Source: Branchiostoma floridae
Taxonomy: Eukaryota > Chordata > Leptocardii > Amphioxiformes > Branchiostomatidae
Reading direction: 5' to 3'
Assembly: GCF_000003815.2 (NCBI RefSeq)
Contig: NC_049990.1
Location: forward strand, 10,899,252-10,960,671
DNA: 61,420 bases
The notes below the pieces were generated by a model that worked only from the letters and a program-made list of their open reading frames with translations, searched no databases and was not told where the DNA came from. The number at the start of each line of letters is the position of its first letter. Position 1 is the stretch's first letter. Below, in pieces: positions 11,124 to 22,699 of this stretch. Both the position numbers and the translations under genes were made by a program.

Positions 11124-12666
11124 CTACTTGCCATGCCCGACAATCTTGGCGAACTCGATGATGCTGACCCTGCCGTCCCTGTTGGTGTCAGCAGCGACCA
11201 TCATGGCCTTGATGGTGTTCTCGTCATTCCCTATCCCCATCATCGCCAGCGCATCCTTCAGCTCGGCTTGCTCTATGAAGCCGCTTCCATCCTGTATGGG
11301 CAAATTTGACACATGATATTGTAATAATGTAATCTACATTACTATCGTAATGACTTCTACAGGGGTAGGAGGAACCCCTTACATCGGAAGTCGGACGTGG
11401 TCGGAAGTCCTCCTAGGAGACGGATACTCCGAACAACAAAGCCACACAAAAAAGAAGATTTCGGTATGGTGGCTTTGAAAAGGCGTCTTCTGACACCTGT
11501 TTCGCCATACCTTCCATTGTATATGCACATGGAGAATCTCAATAAGATAAAATCAAAATAAAATCTATACATACAAACAGAAGTAGAAACAAAGTGAGTC
11601 ACAAACAAATACAAAAAAGATATCAACTTTTGGAGTTTCGCATATCGTTTACATCACTGGTTCTCTTAAAGTCTAAACATTCTTTGACAAATTTACCTAT
11701 TTGTACTCACTAAGGGTTAATGTTACTTTATCTTCTTCTTAAATGATATACACAAACTCATTGCAATTGATAAAAGTGATAAAAATAATTAATAGGTTAT
11801 TTTGCTATCTATGTTATTTAGTATACCAGTGACACAGAAATTGCAATAAAGCAATGGCATTGAGCGTAATCTTTGCAATTTTAGGGGATTTGGGGACTTC
11901 AAAGTTGGACCATAAAGTACTTAACAATTGACAGTTCTATAAGAGATCAGTACATGTAGGTGTCCTTCGCCGGACAAGTATGGCAATGGGTCGATGATCG
12001 CTGTTTCTCCCATTGCTGTACCTATTCTTCATGATTGTGTTCTAACAGAGAAAACTATCATGGAGAATATATTCCTCACCTTGTCAAAGCTCTTGAAGAT
12101 TTCGTAAGTGTCGTCAACAGTAGCTGCCTGGATCGCCTTCAGGTCGGCAGTGACCTTCTTGAACTCAGAGAACTCCAAAAAGCCGTTTTTGTCCTTGTCG
12201 TATTGTGCCATGATTTCCTGCAGTCACAATGCAAAAATTAAGTAAATTGTTACCACTCATGTTACTTTATCCGATCCGTTAGTATTCCGGGTGTTTATAC
12301 CGGCCGCTGTGTTATTTGCTAGGCTATAAGTTCAAATTTTCACGAATGTAATTTCTGCCATGTAAGTATGACAATATGAAAATACGAGTAAAGTTTTTTT
12401 AGGACTGACGCTTCTAGTTTAACAAACAATTGTCTCTTATGCATTTATCCCCTGGGGAAAGGATATGCAATAAAGATTATTATCATTATTATCAAAAATA
12501 TGTTGTCATCATAAAGACTAAAAACCGAAGCGCCAATCCATACCTTAAGAAGATGGGGACTGGCCGTCACATCCAGCTCTTTCAGCGCTGTCTCCAGCTC
12601 TTTGGAGCTCATTTTACCGTCATCGTTGACGTCATGCTTCTTGAAAACAGTCTCTGGGTTCGCCAT
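11124..12666 (-). CDS. EF-3: four-EF-hand calmodulin-like protein, 3 coding exons
   Basis: Coding exons are 12544-12666 (41 codons, MANPETVFKK), 12080-12217 (46 codons) and 11124-11291 (55 codons plus TAG), giving 142 residues. All four loops are canonical: DVNDDGKMSSKE, DKDKNGFLEFSE, DKDGSGFIEQAE and DTNRDGRVSIIE. Loop 2 has the normal 12 residues, so it shows the state before the one-residue insertion in EF-1 and EF-2. The acceptor AAACACAG/A at 12695-12696 places 28 untranslated bases before the ATG. A donor CTAAAG/GTAAGT at 13317/13318 marks a likely 5' untranslated exon. The product should be a cytosolic calcium sensor or buffer. Among the nine it is closest to EF-1 and EF-2 (shared GHGK end and exon 2 of 46-47 codons). 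Confidence 0.9.
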
Positions 12667-12859
12667 GGTGTCTTGGGCTCGGTCAACGACAAGTCTGTGT
12701 TTTAAGAAATACAAGCGGGTAACGCGAAGTTGAACAATTTATACTTTGCTCGTTTGTATCGAATATCCGACAAACAGGGCGTAACACACTAGGTTTGTAC
12801 TGAACGTCTAAACAGTACAAGCTGCATATCTTGACAAATTTATTTGATCCAATCATACT

Positions 12860-13160
12860 GGTGCCCAACCACTTTCCTTAAGTATGGTGGGTTCTTTAAC
12901 GTACCCAAATATGTCTCTCTTCAAAACACGAGACCTCTCCATTTGACGTCCTATCCGATGGAATTTGTTTTCGCATGAGTCGAGTGAGAAACGAATTAGC
13001 TTAAGTGCCTTTACCAAGCGTACAATAGTTCGGGACCTGTCAGGTATTGGAACTCGAGGCTTTGAGTCAACAACCCTAACCACTAGGCCATCCGTGCTGG
13101 TTAACGGTACTGGTTTCTCTGGACACAAGCACAAGCACATGCACACATTTTCGGGACCCG
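12860..13160 (-). mobile_element. tRNA-derived SINE, minus strand, in the EF-3 5' intron
   Basis: The minus strand shows an A-box-like TGGCCTAGTGGTTAGGG (13073-13089) and a B-box-like CGAGTTCCAATACC (13042-13055) at tRNA spacing. A tail then runs toward 12870. There is no closed cloverleaf, so it is read as a SINE rather than a tRNA gene. Confidence 0.6.
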
Positions 13161-13317
13161 TTAAGATAGCACTAGTACTAAATTAATGAATATATTTCAT
13201 ACATCCATTGATTTTACAAAATAAGCAACAATGCTAAATATATGTATATTACGCAAGGTTGCTTATTTCAATCGTACATATGTATGTTTCATACATTCTA
13301 TATAAAGCCAAACTTAC

Positions 13318-13400
13318 CTTTAGAGAATAAGATACGCGTCTGAAGTGAGGATGAAGATATCGTCACACCACTGCGAATGTTCGAGGGTATTACATGTAAG
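13318..13400 (-). other. putative 5' untranslated exon of EF-3
   Basis: The minus strand has the strong donor CTCTAAAG/GTAAGTT. About 110 bases upstream is a CAAATAAAG box (13425-13433), similar to the CAAATAAA box before EF-2. The upstream edge is inferred. Confidence 0.4.
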
Positions 13401-13433
13401 TATGGGTGTGGTTGGGATATCGGGTGGCTTTAT

Positions 13434-15909
13434 TTGGCACTTTGGATAATTGAGGTGTTCTGAAACACAAAAGATGATTTGATATGCATGATATCATAAT
13501 TTGTTTTGAGTGGTGCTCACATGCGTATCGTAATGTTTGTGTAATAGAATCCAGAAATAGACCTTTTATTGAGATTAACAATGGCGGCATATAAAAACAT
13601 GACACGACTCAATACCTCTATACAGGTGGGGAACAACTAGTAGTCGATACAACAAAAGCATATAACAGACAATTGAGGTACGAAGAACTTGAGTGTTTCT
13701 TGTGAAATACATTGTATCTTTGTATCTAGATCTATAGCTACACTAGTTCGCTATATGCACACATGCATTTGTATAGGCACGTATGTTGACTTTTAATATA
13801 TAAAACGTATGTATACGCATTTCTTTGTTATTGGGGTACGACAGTAGAAAAAGAGTCTTTCATGTGCTATAACAAAACAGATAGCTACATTAATTGTGTC
13901 CTTTAAAGCTACATCTCAGGTCTTCACATAGTCTATTGTGTTGCTGCTCGAGTGATGTCATCGTCCGCAAGGTCACTTACATATACATACTAATAGCCTC
14001 CTTTGCAGGCCCTCTAGGTTTACTGACATTTATCTGCCCAACTTGACTTAGAACCGTGATAACAAAGACATGTGTACAAAGATACGAGTATCGTGGTCTA
14101 GAATATAGGTTTGACTTGCTGATAGCGAACTAGAACACAGTCCTGGCACAATTATAGAATGTACTGACCCAGAACATATGCTCGGTCGAGCAGAAGTAAT
14201 GTATAATGTGAAGGTCTATTTCGTAATATGCAATCAATCCACCAATAAGCACTAAGTCCTTCTTGTCGGTAGTACCACAGATAATGTTTATGCTTTGTTT
14301 AGGAAAAGTGTCAGGATAGAAATTAAGTATGTGTGCTTAGTATATTTCTTTTCTGCACGACAAAACGTTTTTTTTTTTCAAGTTGAAAGGATCACTTCCC
14401 AATTCGGGATGGTTTGGGTTCGAATGGGGGTGTTCTGGATTGGGGTTGGAATGACATCATGTCTGGGTTCGACAACTGTGATGTCATAGTTTTGAGTGTG
14501 ATGCTTCGTCACTTAGTTTGTATGAAAAGAGAGAGAGAGAGGGAGAGAGAGAGATAGAACAATGTCCTGTAAAATGTATACGACTGAAGAGTTGATGAAA
14601 TGTGTATCCTACTTCAAAAGAATCTTTTGACTTTAAACTCATTAAAAGGCATTTGCACTACAATTCGAATATCTTTGCAATATACCCAGCTAAAAATGCC
14701 AGGGCGTTCCCTAGAAGCCTTCAAACACAGCCGGTATGCGTCATGGGCGTACATGTAGAACAGACAACCAGATACAGTTGAGTGCGTGGTTACCAGTGGC
14801 GGCGGCCATGTTTAATTGACGTCAATTAAAAAAAGCCCTTACCTCTGTTAGAGTAGTTATGGAACCCATGTTTAAGATTAGTATTAGTCCCGTCACTCTA
14901 GTTTTTGTACTCCTTTAAGACTTCAGCACGTGTGTTGTAGGATAAATTCAATGTAGAATCAAGGAGGTTTTATCAAGGTAAACCTCCTTGGTAAAATACA
15001 GGCCACCATTTATTTACATACAGTCCTACATTTTCACCATTACCAAGAAGCGAGAAGAAGCCGAACTTTTGTGTTAGACTAGATTTGTGATACTTTTACA
15101 TGTATATATCCTGACTTGTTGTGACCTGTACTTAGCTCGGTTGGGCAAAACTGTACAATAAAGGTCTTCATTCAATTCACCGCTGAAGGCATCTGTTGGT
15201 GTTATTTGTGTCAATTATGACCTATCAAAGTTCCATAGGACCAAGGAGGTGATACAACCTCCTTGATAGGACATATTTACTGAAAACATCAACAGAAGTG
15301 TCCCAACTACAGCTGTATTGCAAGGATTAGATGCGACCATGGGTTTTGATAAAATAGACTATAATAGTGATAACTCACAACAATTACGTCATAATACCAT
15401 GATTTAATTGACCACAAATTTACCGATACATTGCAACGTCATTATGGGTACATTGAGTTTTGTGTCAACAAAAGTTTACTGTCATATAGCAGATGACAAC
15501 CTTTGACGATTGTATTGTATATGGAACTGTCAATGTTTATACAAATGATGATACAATATATGTATGATAAACCAATTTATGTGTATAATTTGTTATCAAA
15601 CTTACCTACGAGTTTTATAGCTGGCTATATTGGCATAGTGGATGTAATATGAAGTTGAAGGAGTCAAAATTCATCTACGGTCACTTCTTATTTTCACCAT
15701 TATCATCACAATCATCATCACAGTCATCAAATTTACCATCTAATTTTACTACTATGAATACATAAGATTAAAGATCTAATTGTGCGCTTAAGAGTATATT
15801 GTGTTGTGTTATGTTTGTTGTACACATGCGTTTCATCATGTTTTGACATTTCCATTAGCCAGCTTGACATTATGACGTAGCATTTTCGAAGTATTTTTTC
15901 TTCTTTCAC
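13434..15909. other. gene-free stretch between EF-3 and the lipocalin
   Basis: No coding exon is supported. It contains a short (GA)n at 14527-14555 and perfect hairpins of the CAAGGAGGT family (14960-14990 and 15242-15265). Between the hairpins lies a retroelement-like 3' tail, gtacaataaaggtcttcatt (15154). No other recognisable structure is seen. Confidence 0.5.
14960..15265. repeat. segment bounded by two CAAGGAGGT hairpins
   Basis: The left hairpin has perfect 11-base arms CAAGGAGGTTT/AAACCTCCTTG (14960-14990). The right has 9-base arms CAAGGAGGT/ACCTCCTTG (15242-15265). A related hairpin lies at 49721-49750. It may be a foldback element around a retroelement tail; no target duplication is clear. 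Confidence 0.45.
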
Positions 15910-18198
15910 TCACTCATTATACGGACTCTTGTTCTTAAGCTTGCGAGACATATTCTTAATCTTCCGATACGAAGGAGAACAGTTCTTCCTTTTCTTGTTC
16001 TTCTTACGACGACACGGCAAGTTGGTCCGGGCGGTGGGTGTGCCTTTCCGAGAGGCGATGGTGGTGGCGGCGTTCAGAGGCGTAGTAGTGTTGAAGTCTG
16101 GTGGCATTTCGGTAATGTTAGTAGTGATATTGGATGGGTATTGAGTGGTAACATTGGTTGAGGGTGTCTCTGTAACATTGGTCGTTGTGTTAGATGGTAT
16201 TGGCGTGGTTGTGTTGGTTGGAGGCGGAGGTGTTGTAACAATTGTTGTACCGTTAGACGGAATAGAAGTGGTTATGTTGGCAGGAGATGCTGTTGTAGCG
16301 TTAGTTGTACTGTTGGACGGAATTTGGGTTGTAACGTTAGTTGGAGGTGGTGTTGTAACGTTAGTTGGAGGTGGTGTTGTAACGTTAGTTGTTGTGTTAG
16401 ATGGAACTGGTGTGGTTACGTTGGTGGAAGGTGGCACCGGTGTTGTAACATTGGTTGTAGTGTTAGACGGAATTGGGGTGAATGTGATGTTAGAGGGAGG
16501 CACTGCGGTTGTGGTGGGGAGCCCTGGACAGTCAGTCTGGTCCGTCATACGGAACAAGGCAGCGTCGATCCCCATCTCTGTCAACTCGTACACGATATCC
16601 TTCATAATGTCTTCATCTGCACAAACACATAGACACAAGGTCTCAAATTAGGGCATGTTCAAGAAATGTATTAAAAATTGCCTTTCCTGGTGTAGCGCCA
16701 AATTTCTGCTCGATCCGCCAGATGTTTGTTTTGCGGGGTACTCTGTTTGTTCGTTGAGTAAAGTTTTTAAATTGGACGTAGTTCGATGGAGGCTTCACTG
16801 AGAAATTCAATATGGTCATGTTGAATCTTGAAATCTACTGTAAAACCCCAATCATTGTTGGGCAAGTATTTGGCAGAGGTAGAAATTTAGCTGGACTTCG
16901 GGCCCAGACATGATGTATAGAAAAAAAAACTTTGCAGAGAAATTCTTTCTATTTTTTGTATTCGTAAATTTTTAAGGTAGGCTATTCTCAGTCTTTCAAA
17001 TTGTTTATCAAATCTTGTAAGCACCCCCCCCCCCCACACACACACCGAATCTTTCAGCACGGCCTGTCTACTGACCCAGTGCCCGCTCTCTCCCCAGAAT
17101 CCAGGCCATCTCCACTTTAAACAGACCCCAGACGATGTTGATACATGACCAGACCACCGCATAGCTGCTGTAGTCTGTATCCAGGACCCAGTACGGGCCT
17201 TTCGGGAGGAAACGGGAGAATCCGATCGACAGCTTCGCAGGCACCTTAGGATCCGGTACATAGGCTCGACCTACAGCCTTCGTGACGTGGCCATGTCCGT
17301 CTATACCTTTGGTAAAAACCTTAGGTGAAGAAAAGAAAAGAAAAAGAAACATACGAAAGTCTTAATTTTCACTGCATTAGACGTATGAGATATACGTGCA
17401 TGTTAGTCCTTGTCTTAACTGGAACGAGAGGCGATATCAACTTTCTACATTTGACCAAGGAGGTCCTTGATTTGACCCATTGTCACATCATGCAGAAACT
17501 CCACAGTGATTGAGTCGGACATCCACGATCCAGAAGATTGAGCGACTCAAATTCCGGTGAGTCCAATATTTGTGTTACAGAATAGTTTATCTCTTCATTA
17601 TGTATCTTATCAACTCAGATGAACTTTCTAATTGATGTTAGTGTTTATTGCATATGGTCACTTCAACATTCAAATACATCATACCAGTTCCTATGGCTAA
17701 GTTGGATCGTTACACCGAAAGACGGTTATATCGGCTACACAATAGATGACTTTTAATATGAATGTAGAACAGTGTAGAAAAGGATTAAGATTTTACCATT
17801 CCGTTGAAGAAACCTGGTGAATAAATGCTCATTAAAAATTTTGTAGTTAAAGAAAGACCAAATCTGATAAATACAAGTCAACAGTATAGGTTATATCCGG
17901 GAAGGAAATTATGCTGTTACAAATAAAGACACAAGCACTGGGAGCTATTTCCTACCTTGATACCGCCGTGTCTGCCATGACTGTGCATGTAGTACTCGGC
18001 TTCAGCACACTTCAGTCGTCGCTCGAACGCGACCGGGAAGCGGGCGATCTCGTACCACCGTCCCATGTAACTCTCCACGCTCAAGTTTGCCTTCACCGAG
18101 AGGTCCGGACATTTTCCACCGGAGATCTCCCCGAATCTCTGACCGTCAACGACAAAAACAACAGCCGAGAGGGCCAGGAGAAAACCCAAGTGCGCCAT
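15910..18198 (-). CDS. apolipoprotein D-like lipocalin with mucin-like, basic C-terminal extension
   Basis: Three coding exons: 17956-18198 (81 codons), 17076-17319 (81 codons plus 1 base, donor GTCAGT) and 15910-16616, giving 397 residues ending SPYNE. Residues 1-19 form a signal peptide (MAHLGFLLALSAVVFVVDG). The lipocalin signatures are GRWYEIARFP (46-55), TDY (129-131) and the third-motif Arg in WILGRE. Cys30, 64, 140 and 192 match the two apolipoprotein D disulphides, so the product should be a secreted carrier of small hydrophobic ligands. After DCPGLP at 191-196, where apolipoprotein D ends, the frame continues without a splice site. First comes about 155 residues of Thr/Pro/Asn repeats (PSNTTTNVTTP, PTNVTTP) with about 19 N-glycosylation sequons. 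A Lys/Arg-rich tail follows (CRRKKNKKRKNC at about 364-375). The start is the ATG directly before the hydrophobic core. Confidence 0.88.
17026..17044 (+). repeat. poly-C / (CA) tract in lipocalin intron 2
   Basis: A run of C residues is followed by cacacac. It is low-complexity sequence only. Confidence 0.7.
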
Positions 18199-18299
18199 GT
18201 TTTCTTCCAAGGTGGTTGACACAATTCCAAGAAGCTGACAAACTAAACTGGGTCCTGTCAGTTCACAGTGTACTTAAGGGTTGGGTTCATTGACCTTTT

Positions 18300-19180
18300 C
18301 TGCTGCGTTAGCAAGTCGCGCACTCAGTGTGGCACTGCCCTAAATTTGCCATTCCACTTAGTGCTTCCAGGGGCTATGATATGACCTCCATTTACAGAGA
18401 AACAAGATAAGCTTTCACGCTAGGCCGTGTTTTGTCAAATATACGTACGGGAAGTGCTGGCGATTGAAAGACGTCGGTCTCTTATTCCTGACTTATTCGA
18501 AGGGTTTTTGTCTTCATAACTTTCTTGAAGATACTGTTGGTGTCACTCAGATTATCATAGTTGTATTGGGTCAATCGCAGCAATATATGCATGGCTGTGT
18601 ATTTTTAATAATGACACTATTCAAACCGTCTTATATTTCTGTCCGTTTGTTTGTTTGTTTATTTGTTTGTTTCTTTGAAATGTAAAATGAACATTTTCAT
18701 TCTACTTTTCTACACTCTATTATTCTTGGCTTAAAGTTTGTTACAGGTCGTTTAGAGTTGACATCACTTTAAGACATAAACAAAATTTCAGATGGTTTTC
18801 ATCAAAGCGTTAGCTCATGGCAGCGGTTCAAGGAATGTCCTGGGCTATTTATAGGAGTGTCCGTCATTTCAAAGCAGACCGAGCTCAATCCTGGCATAGG
18901 GATTGCACATTCACACCATGCACTATAAAACCTGTCATACCCCCCCCCCCCCAAAAAAAATTACACAAGCAACTTTATATGATTTTGGAAACGGTCAGAC
19001 GTTTCTTCAGTGTCACTGACCAAAAACACCGGATGATTGTCTGAGACGTCTGACCGTTTCCAAAATCATGTCCAGCTGCTTAATGAGTAACTGCTTTTTG
19101 GCGTATCTTTGGATAAGCCTTTGGCTTTATATCTAACCCTCGTCGACGTAAAATCTGTGATAGCAGATAACCTACAACTC
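18300..19180. other. gene-free stretch upstream of the lipocalin
   Basis: It contains a (TTTG)n tract (18640-18675) and a poly-C/poly-A tract (18940-18960). It also has a short inverted repeat around gattttggaaacggtcagac (18978-18998) and its complement (19049-19069). No coding exon or clear promoter is visible. Confidence 0.45.
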
Positions 19181-19189
19181 TCGCTGAGT

Positions 19190-19620
19190 ATTAGAGGGCG
19201 CTCTTCTGAGGAAGCCATCAATTGTCTGTCCATCGGTGCAGCTAGCTGTTAGGTCAAGAGATCGAAGACGAACGTCACTTTGTCATGGATTGTTCTCGAT
19301 ATAATGATAAACGCACAGATCTGTTCACATTACTTTCCGCTTGATCTAAAGAATTTGCTACTCTCTGTTCGATAGATAAACTTAACTACATTCTTGGAGG
19401 CGATAATCCTCACTGTGTACAAGTAGGCAAATATATCCACGAATGTTTATACCAATAGTGTAAATGACATGCTAGACCCGGCCCTATATGTTGATTTATT
19501 CATACCTATAGATATCCGTATATGTGTGTTTAGTTGTACTGTAAGTAGTTGTTATACATGTAGACCTTACGAAAGTCGCTGTATTTTTGTCGCGTCAATA
19601 AAGATTATTGTAATAATTAT
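19190..19620 (+). mobile_element. non-LTR retrotransposon 3' fragment
   Basis: Plus-strand frames read DERHFVMDCSRYND, then KLNYILGGDN and VGKYIHEC. This is the C-terminal pattern (EDExHFLxxCPxY...) of many LINE ORFs. The frame is interrupted by stops. It ends in gtcaataaagattattg, a typical retroelement polyadenylation region. Confidence 0.6.
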
Positions 19621-19661
19621 TGGACAGCTCAGTCTTAAAACTGTCTACGATTACTTTATCA

Positions 19662-19665
19662 TTCA

Positions 19666-19706
<41 letters not shown>
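19662..19706 (+). repeat. (TA)n microsatellite
   Basis: Alternating TA runs on into TGTGTGTG. It is a simple repeat. Confidence 0.9.
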
Positions 19707-19709
<3 letters not shown>

Positions 19710-19813
19710 ATAAATCGAAGTAATGAATTGATGTATTACTTTCCCTTTATCATCCTCAAAATATGTGAAAGGTTTACGTTTGCAAAGTAAAAGGGAATAT
19801 ATTTCTTTATTAT

Positions 19814-22453
19814 CTATACTGAAAGGTTTAGGAAATTTACAAATTCCACAATGCTGATCTTTCCGTCCTTGTTTTTGTCCACGGTGTCCATGATTGTTTG
19901 TACGATGTCTTCTGTCACCGGCTCGTCACGGAAATATTCCTGAAGTCCCTGTCTCAGCTCCTCAAGGTCTATGAACCCGCTGCCGTCCTGAATGGAAGAA
20001 GCGTTGCAATTGTGAGGATGATACTCATCATTGTGAGGATGATACTATCTTTACATGTTACGAGTTACCACTAAAGCCCCGGTCACAAAGCGCGTACGAT
20101 TCCTTGCGATTCCTTCCGATGCGCAGTATGAGCGCAGTGCGTCGTAAGTCGGGGGAAAATCGGAAGCAATGGTTTAAATATATAAAGCCGTGGTCACAAA
20201 GCGCGTAGTGCATCGTACGATGAGGTCATAAGAGCGTACCTGCGTCAATCGCAGTAAATCGGGGAGCGTCCTATGACGAAAAATAGAGCTGAAATGGATT
20301 TTGAACATGTTCAAAATTTCGCTATCGTCGTAGGATTTTATATGCCCCCATAGCACACTTCATTACGGCAATTTTTGTCTACTGATGAGGTTATAGATTT
20401 ATGAATTGTTAGCATGTTGTGATGGTTTCAGTTTTCCCTGATATTGTCGATATTGACGAAAAGGGAAAATACATCAGTCGCAACTGCCACAGTCGCAACC
20501 AGAGAACAGCGCGCCCCGCACAGGTGATGCAGACAATTGTTTGATCGCTTCATGCACGTGAGTTTATAATTAGATCAATTCTAAGCTCTCGTCGGTCTTG
20601 GGTCAGTTTACCATAATCGTAATAACCATGGGGACAACTCGAACATAGAGGCAGGCTCTATGAGTCGGAAATATATGATATAATGCTTATGATATGATTT
20701 TTGTATGATGGCATCTTTTTGTTGATAGCATATCATGATAAGATCTTCGAAAGAGCCTGACACGTAGATCCGGCAAGCAGGCCGAGATGATCATACCAGT
20801 ACTCACGCTTGATTTGAACTTTTCTTGTAATATTCTTGTTGTCATGGTCTCTTTTAATTCATTTTTACAGTTAAAGATATTATAGGAAGGTATTCAACAG
20901 CTAAGTCCACATTTTGTTGGTTAAAGAAGCACAAAAGCGGCCAGGCGGCTATTCAAAAGAGACACAAGTGAAAAATCGTACGACGCTGGAAAAATTTTGA
21001 ACATCATCCAATGCATTGCGATGGCTGATTTTGCTTAAGATTTTGCTGCGATTTACTGCGCTCATCGTACGATATGCGGAATATACCATCGCAAGAAATC
21101 GTACGCGCTTTGTGACCGGGGCTTAATGCTACGTACACGGTCCCATTGGAAAAGAACAGGTCCCTTTTGGGAAGTTTACGGGCTGTTTTTCCGAACTTTT
21201 GGGAGTGACCGTTACATGACCCCGTGGGACTCCCTCCGGCTACCGGGCTATTTTGGGCAACGGCCGGACCCCTGGATTCCTTTTAAGAAAGATTTGCAGT
21301 TAAAAGTTAAAAGTAAACCCGGGACCCGGCAACAGATAAACGCCGTGACCTAGTCGTGAACATAACGAGAGGTACCACTGTGGTATCTGGTAGTCCAATT
21401 GGACAAATTTGTTGCCTGACTAGGGCTTCATCCAGGGACACCGGACCGCACCATTAGTTACAGTTACATTGCCGAACCAATGCCCCGCCGGGTAGTCAAC
21501 GGTCTGTGTGGGCCAAATAGGACACCTTGTGGCTTTTAGGCTAAACTTGGTTGGGTGTTCGTTTCCAGGTTGAACAGCATTTTTTCTTCAAGGCTTTTCG
21601 CATTGAACTAAAGCATAAATGTTGCCAGGCTTATAGGAAGGGGAAGGGAGTGTATTTGTGATATATGAAAGAGCATAGTACGATATAGTAAATGCCGTCG
21701 TACCTTGTCCATTTTGTTGAAGGTTTTAAGGAGTGTTTCTGGGTCCACATTGCCGATGCTTCTAAAGTCTGCAACAAGCGTGTCAAACTCCACCAGATCC
21801 AGCTGGTCGTTACCGTGTCTGCAGTACTGGTCCATGATTGCCTTCAACATATGGTAAAAATAATTACATGTATGGTCAAAATACATTAACAAAAAAGAAC
21901 ATTATCATTACTGCCATATATGATTATTCTCCAACAAGATAACGAGGTTATTTGTACAAACTGAGTGTTTTATTATAATTTGTAATGTTTTATTATCAGT
22001 CGAAGTTCCGGATACCGTCTGTCAGCTTCATCAGGGGAATACTAACTGGCTACATTTCGCACCGCAGCTACGTTTTTCTGCTAACGGTAGTTTACATTTA
22101 TCCGCGGGGTAACCTTTATCCGTTAGTTTTGAAAATAGGGTATTTAGAGACATCAACCCGACAGACGGTGATGGTGTCAAACTGCAATACAACTAATATT
22201 TTTTCATATATTGAAAGTATTGCAATTTGAAGCCATCGTGAGGTCGAATTGATATACATGAAAACACTGTTTTTTAAAACAACAGATAAAGGCTACCCCG
22301 CGGATAAAGGATTTATCAGATACCTTTATCAGTCCTTCCGTTGGTACCGCGTCAAGATCCCAGAGAGCGTCCTCCAGCTCAGAAGTACTGATGTAGCCGT
22401 CTTTGTTGATGTCAAACTTTCTGAAGATTTCTTCAACGTCTGGGGAAGTGACT
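19814..22453 (-). CDS. EF-4: four-EF-hand calmodulin-like protein, start codon not found
   Basis: Recognised exons are 22324-22453 (starts after a strong acceptor, phase with one leading base, then VTSPDVEEIF), 21704-21841 (46 codons) and 19814-19987 (57 codons plus TAG). EF loops 1, 3 and 4 are canonical: DINKDGYISTSE, DKDGSGFIDLEE and DKNKDGKISIVE. Loop 2 reads CRHGNDQLDLVE: the position-1 Asp is Cys and the central Gly is Asp, so it should not bind calcium. Unlike its paralogues, the EF-hand 1 exon has no nearby ATG. A pyrimidine-rich tract ending GTCTTAG directly precedes it, so the N-terminus probably lies in an upstream exon I could not identify. Exon 3 (EPVTEDIVQTIMD) pairs it with EF-5. 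A decayed gene is possible, but no internal frameshift is seen. Confidence 0.8.
20075..21123. mobile_element. Harbinger-like MITE, 1049 bp, in EF-4 intron 2
   Basis: Termini are inverted repeats of about 36 bases beginning AGCCCCGGTCACAAAGCGCG on both ends. The target duplication is TAA (20072-20074 and 21124-21126), matching the TWA preference of PIF/Harbinger transposons. No transposase frame is present. A second left-end copy begins near 20181 (AGCCGTGGTCACAAAGCGCG), suggesting a nested or rearranged element. Confidence 0.8.
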
Positions 22454-22507
22454 CTAAGACGATGGGACAAGAGAATAATGGTGAAAGTAACCTTTTTGTA
22501 GACAAAA

Positions 22508-22620
22508 CATAATCTCCAAGCAGATCCTACGATGCCATAAGATAGTATCAAAGCTGGCCAAGGAGTGTAACCGGCCAAGGGAGTCAAACGGGCAACGGGA
22601 AGTTTGATACAGTAACTATA
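22508..22620. repeat. MITE-like fragment, AATCTCCAAGCAGATCCTAC family
   Basis: Shared with the complete inverted copy at 35561-35712: both carry AATCTCCAAGCAGATCCTAC, ATAAGAnAGTATCAAA and a GGCCAAGG/GCCGGC core. Only a partial copy is recognisable here, just upstream of the EF-4 exon at 22453. Confidence 0.5.
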
Positions 22621-22699
22621 CATTACGCACCGTGGATCTGGTTCGAGATTAGACAAAACATGCACGCAAGTAACTGGGTACATTTTCCAAACGGTCAAA

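Noticed and set aside
16145-16651. Plus-strand frame of 168 residues rich in Val/Gly
   Set aside because: It is the antisense shadow of the lipocalin mucin exon; the minus strand has the splice acceptor and domain continuity.
22204-22698. Single-exon 164-residue EF-hand ORF starting at 22698
   Set aside because: The N-terminal 90 residues run through a MITE-like fragment and a pyrimidine tract; the splice acceptor at 22454-22455 explains the exon better.
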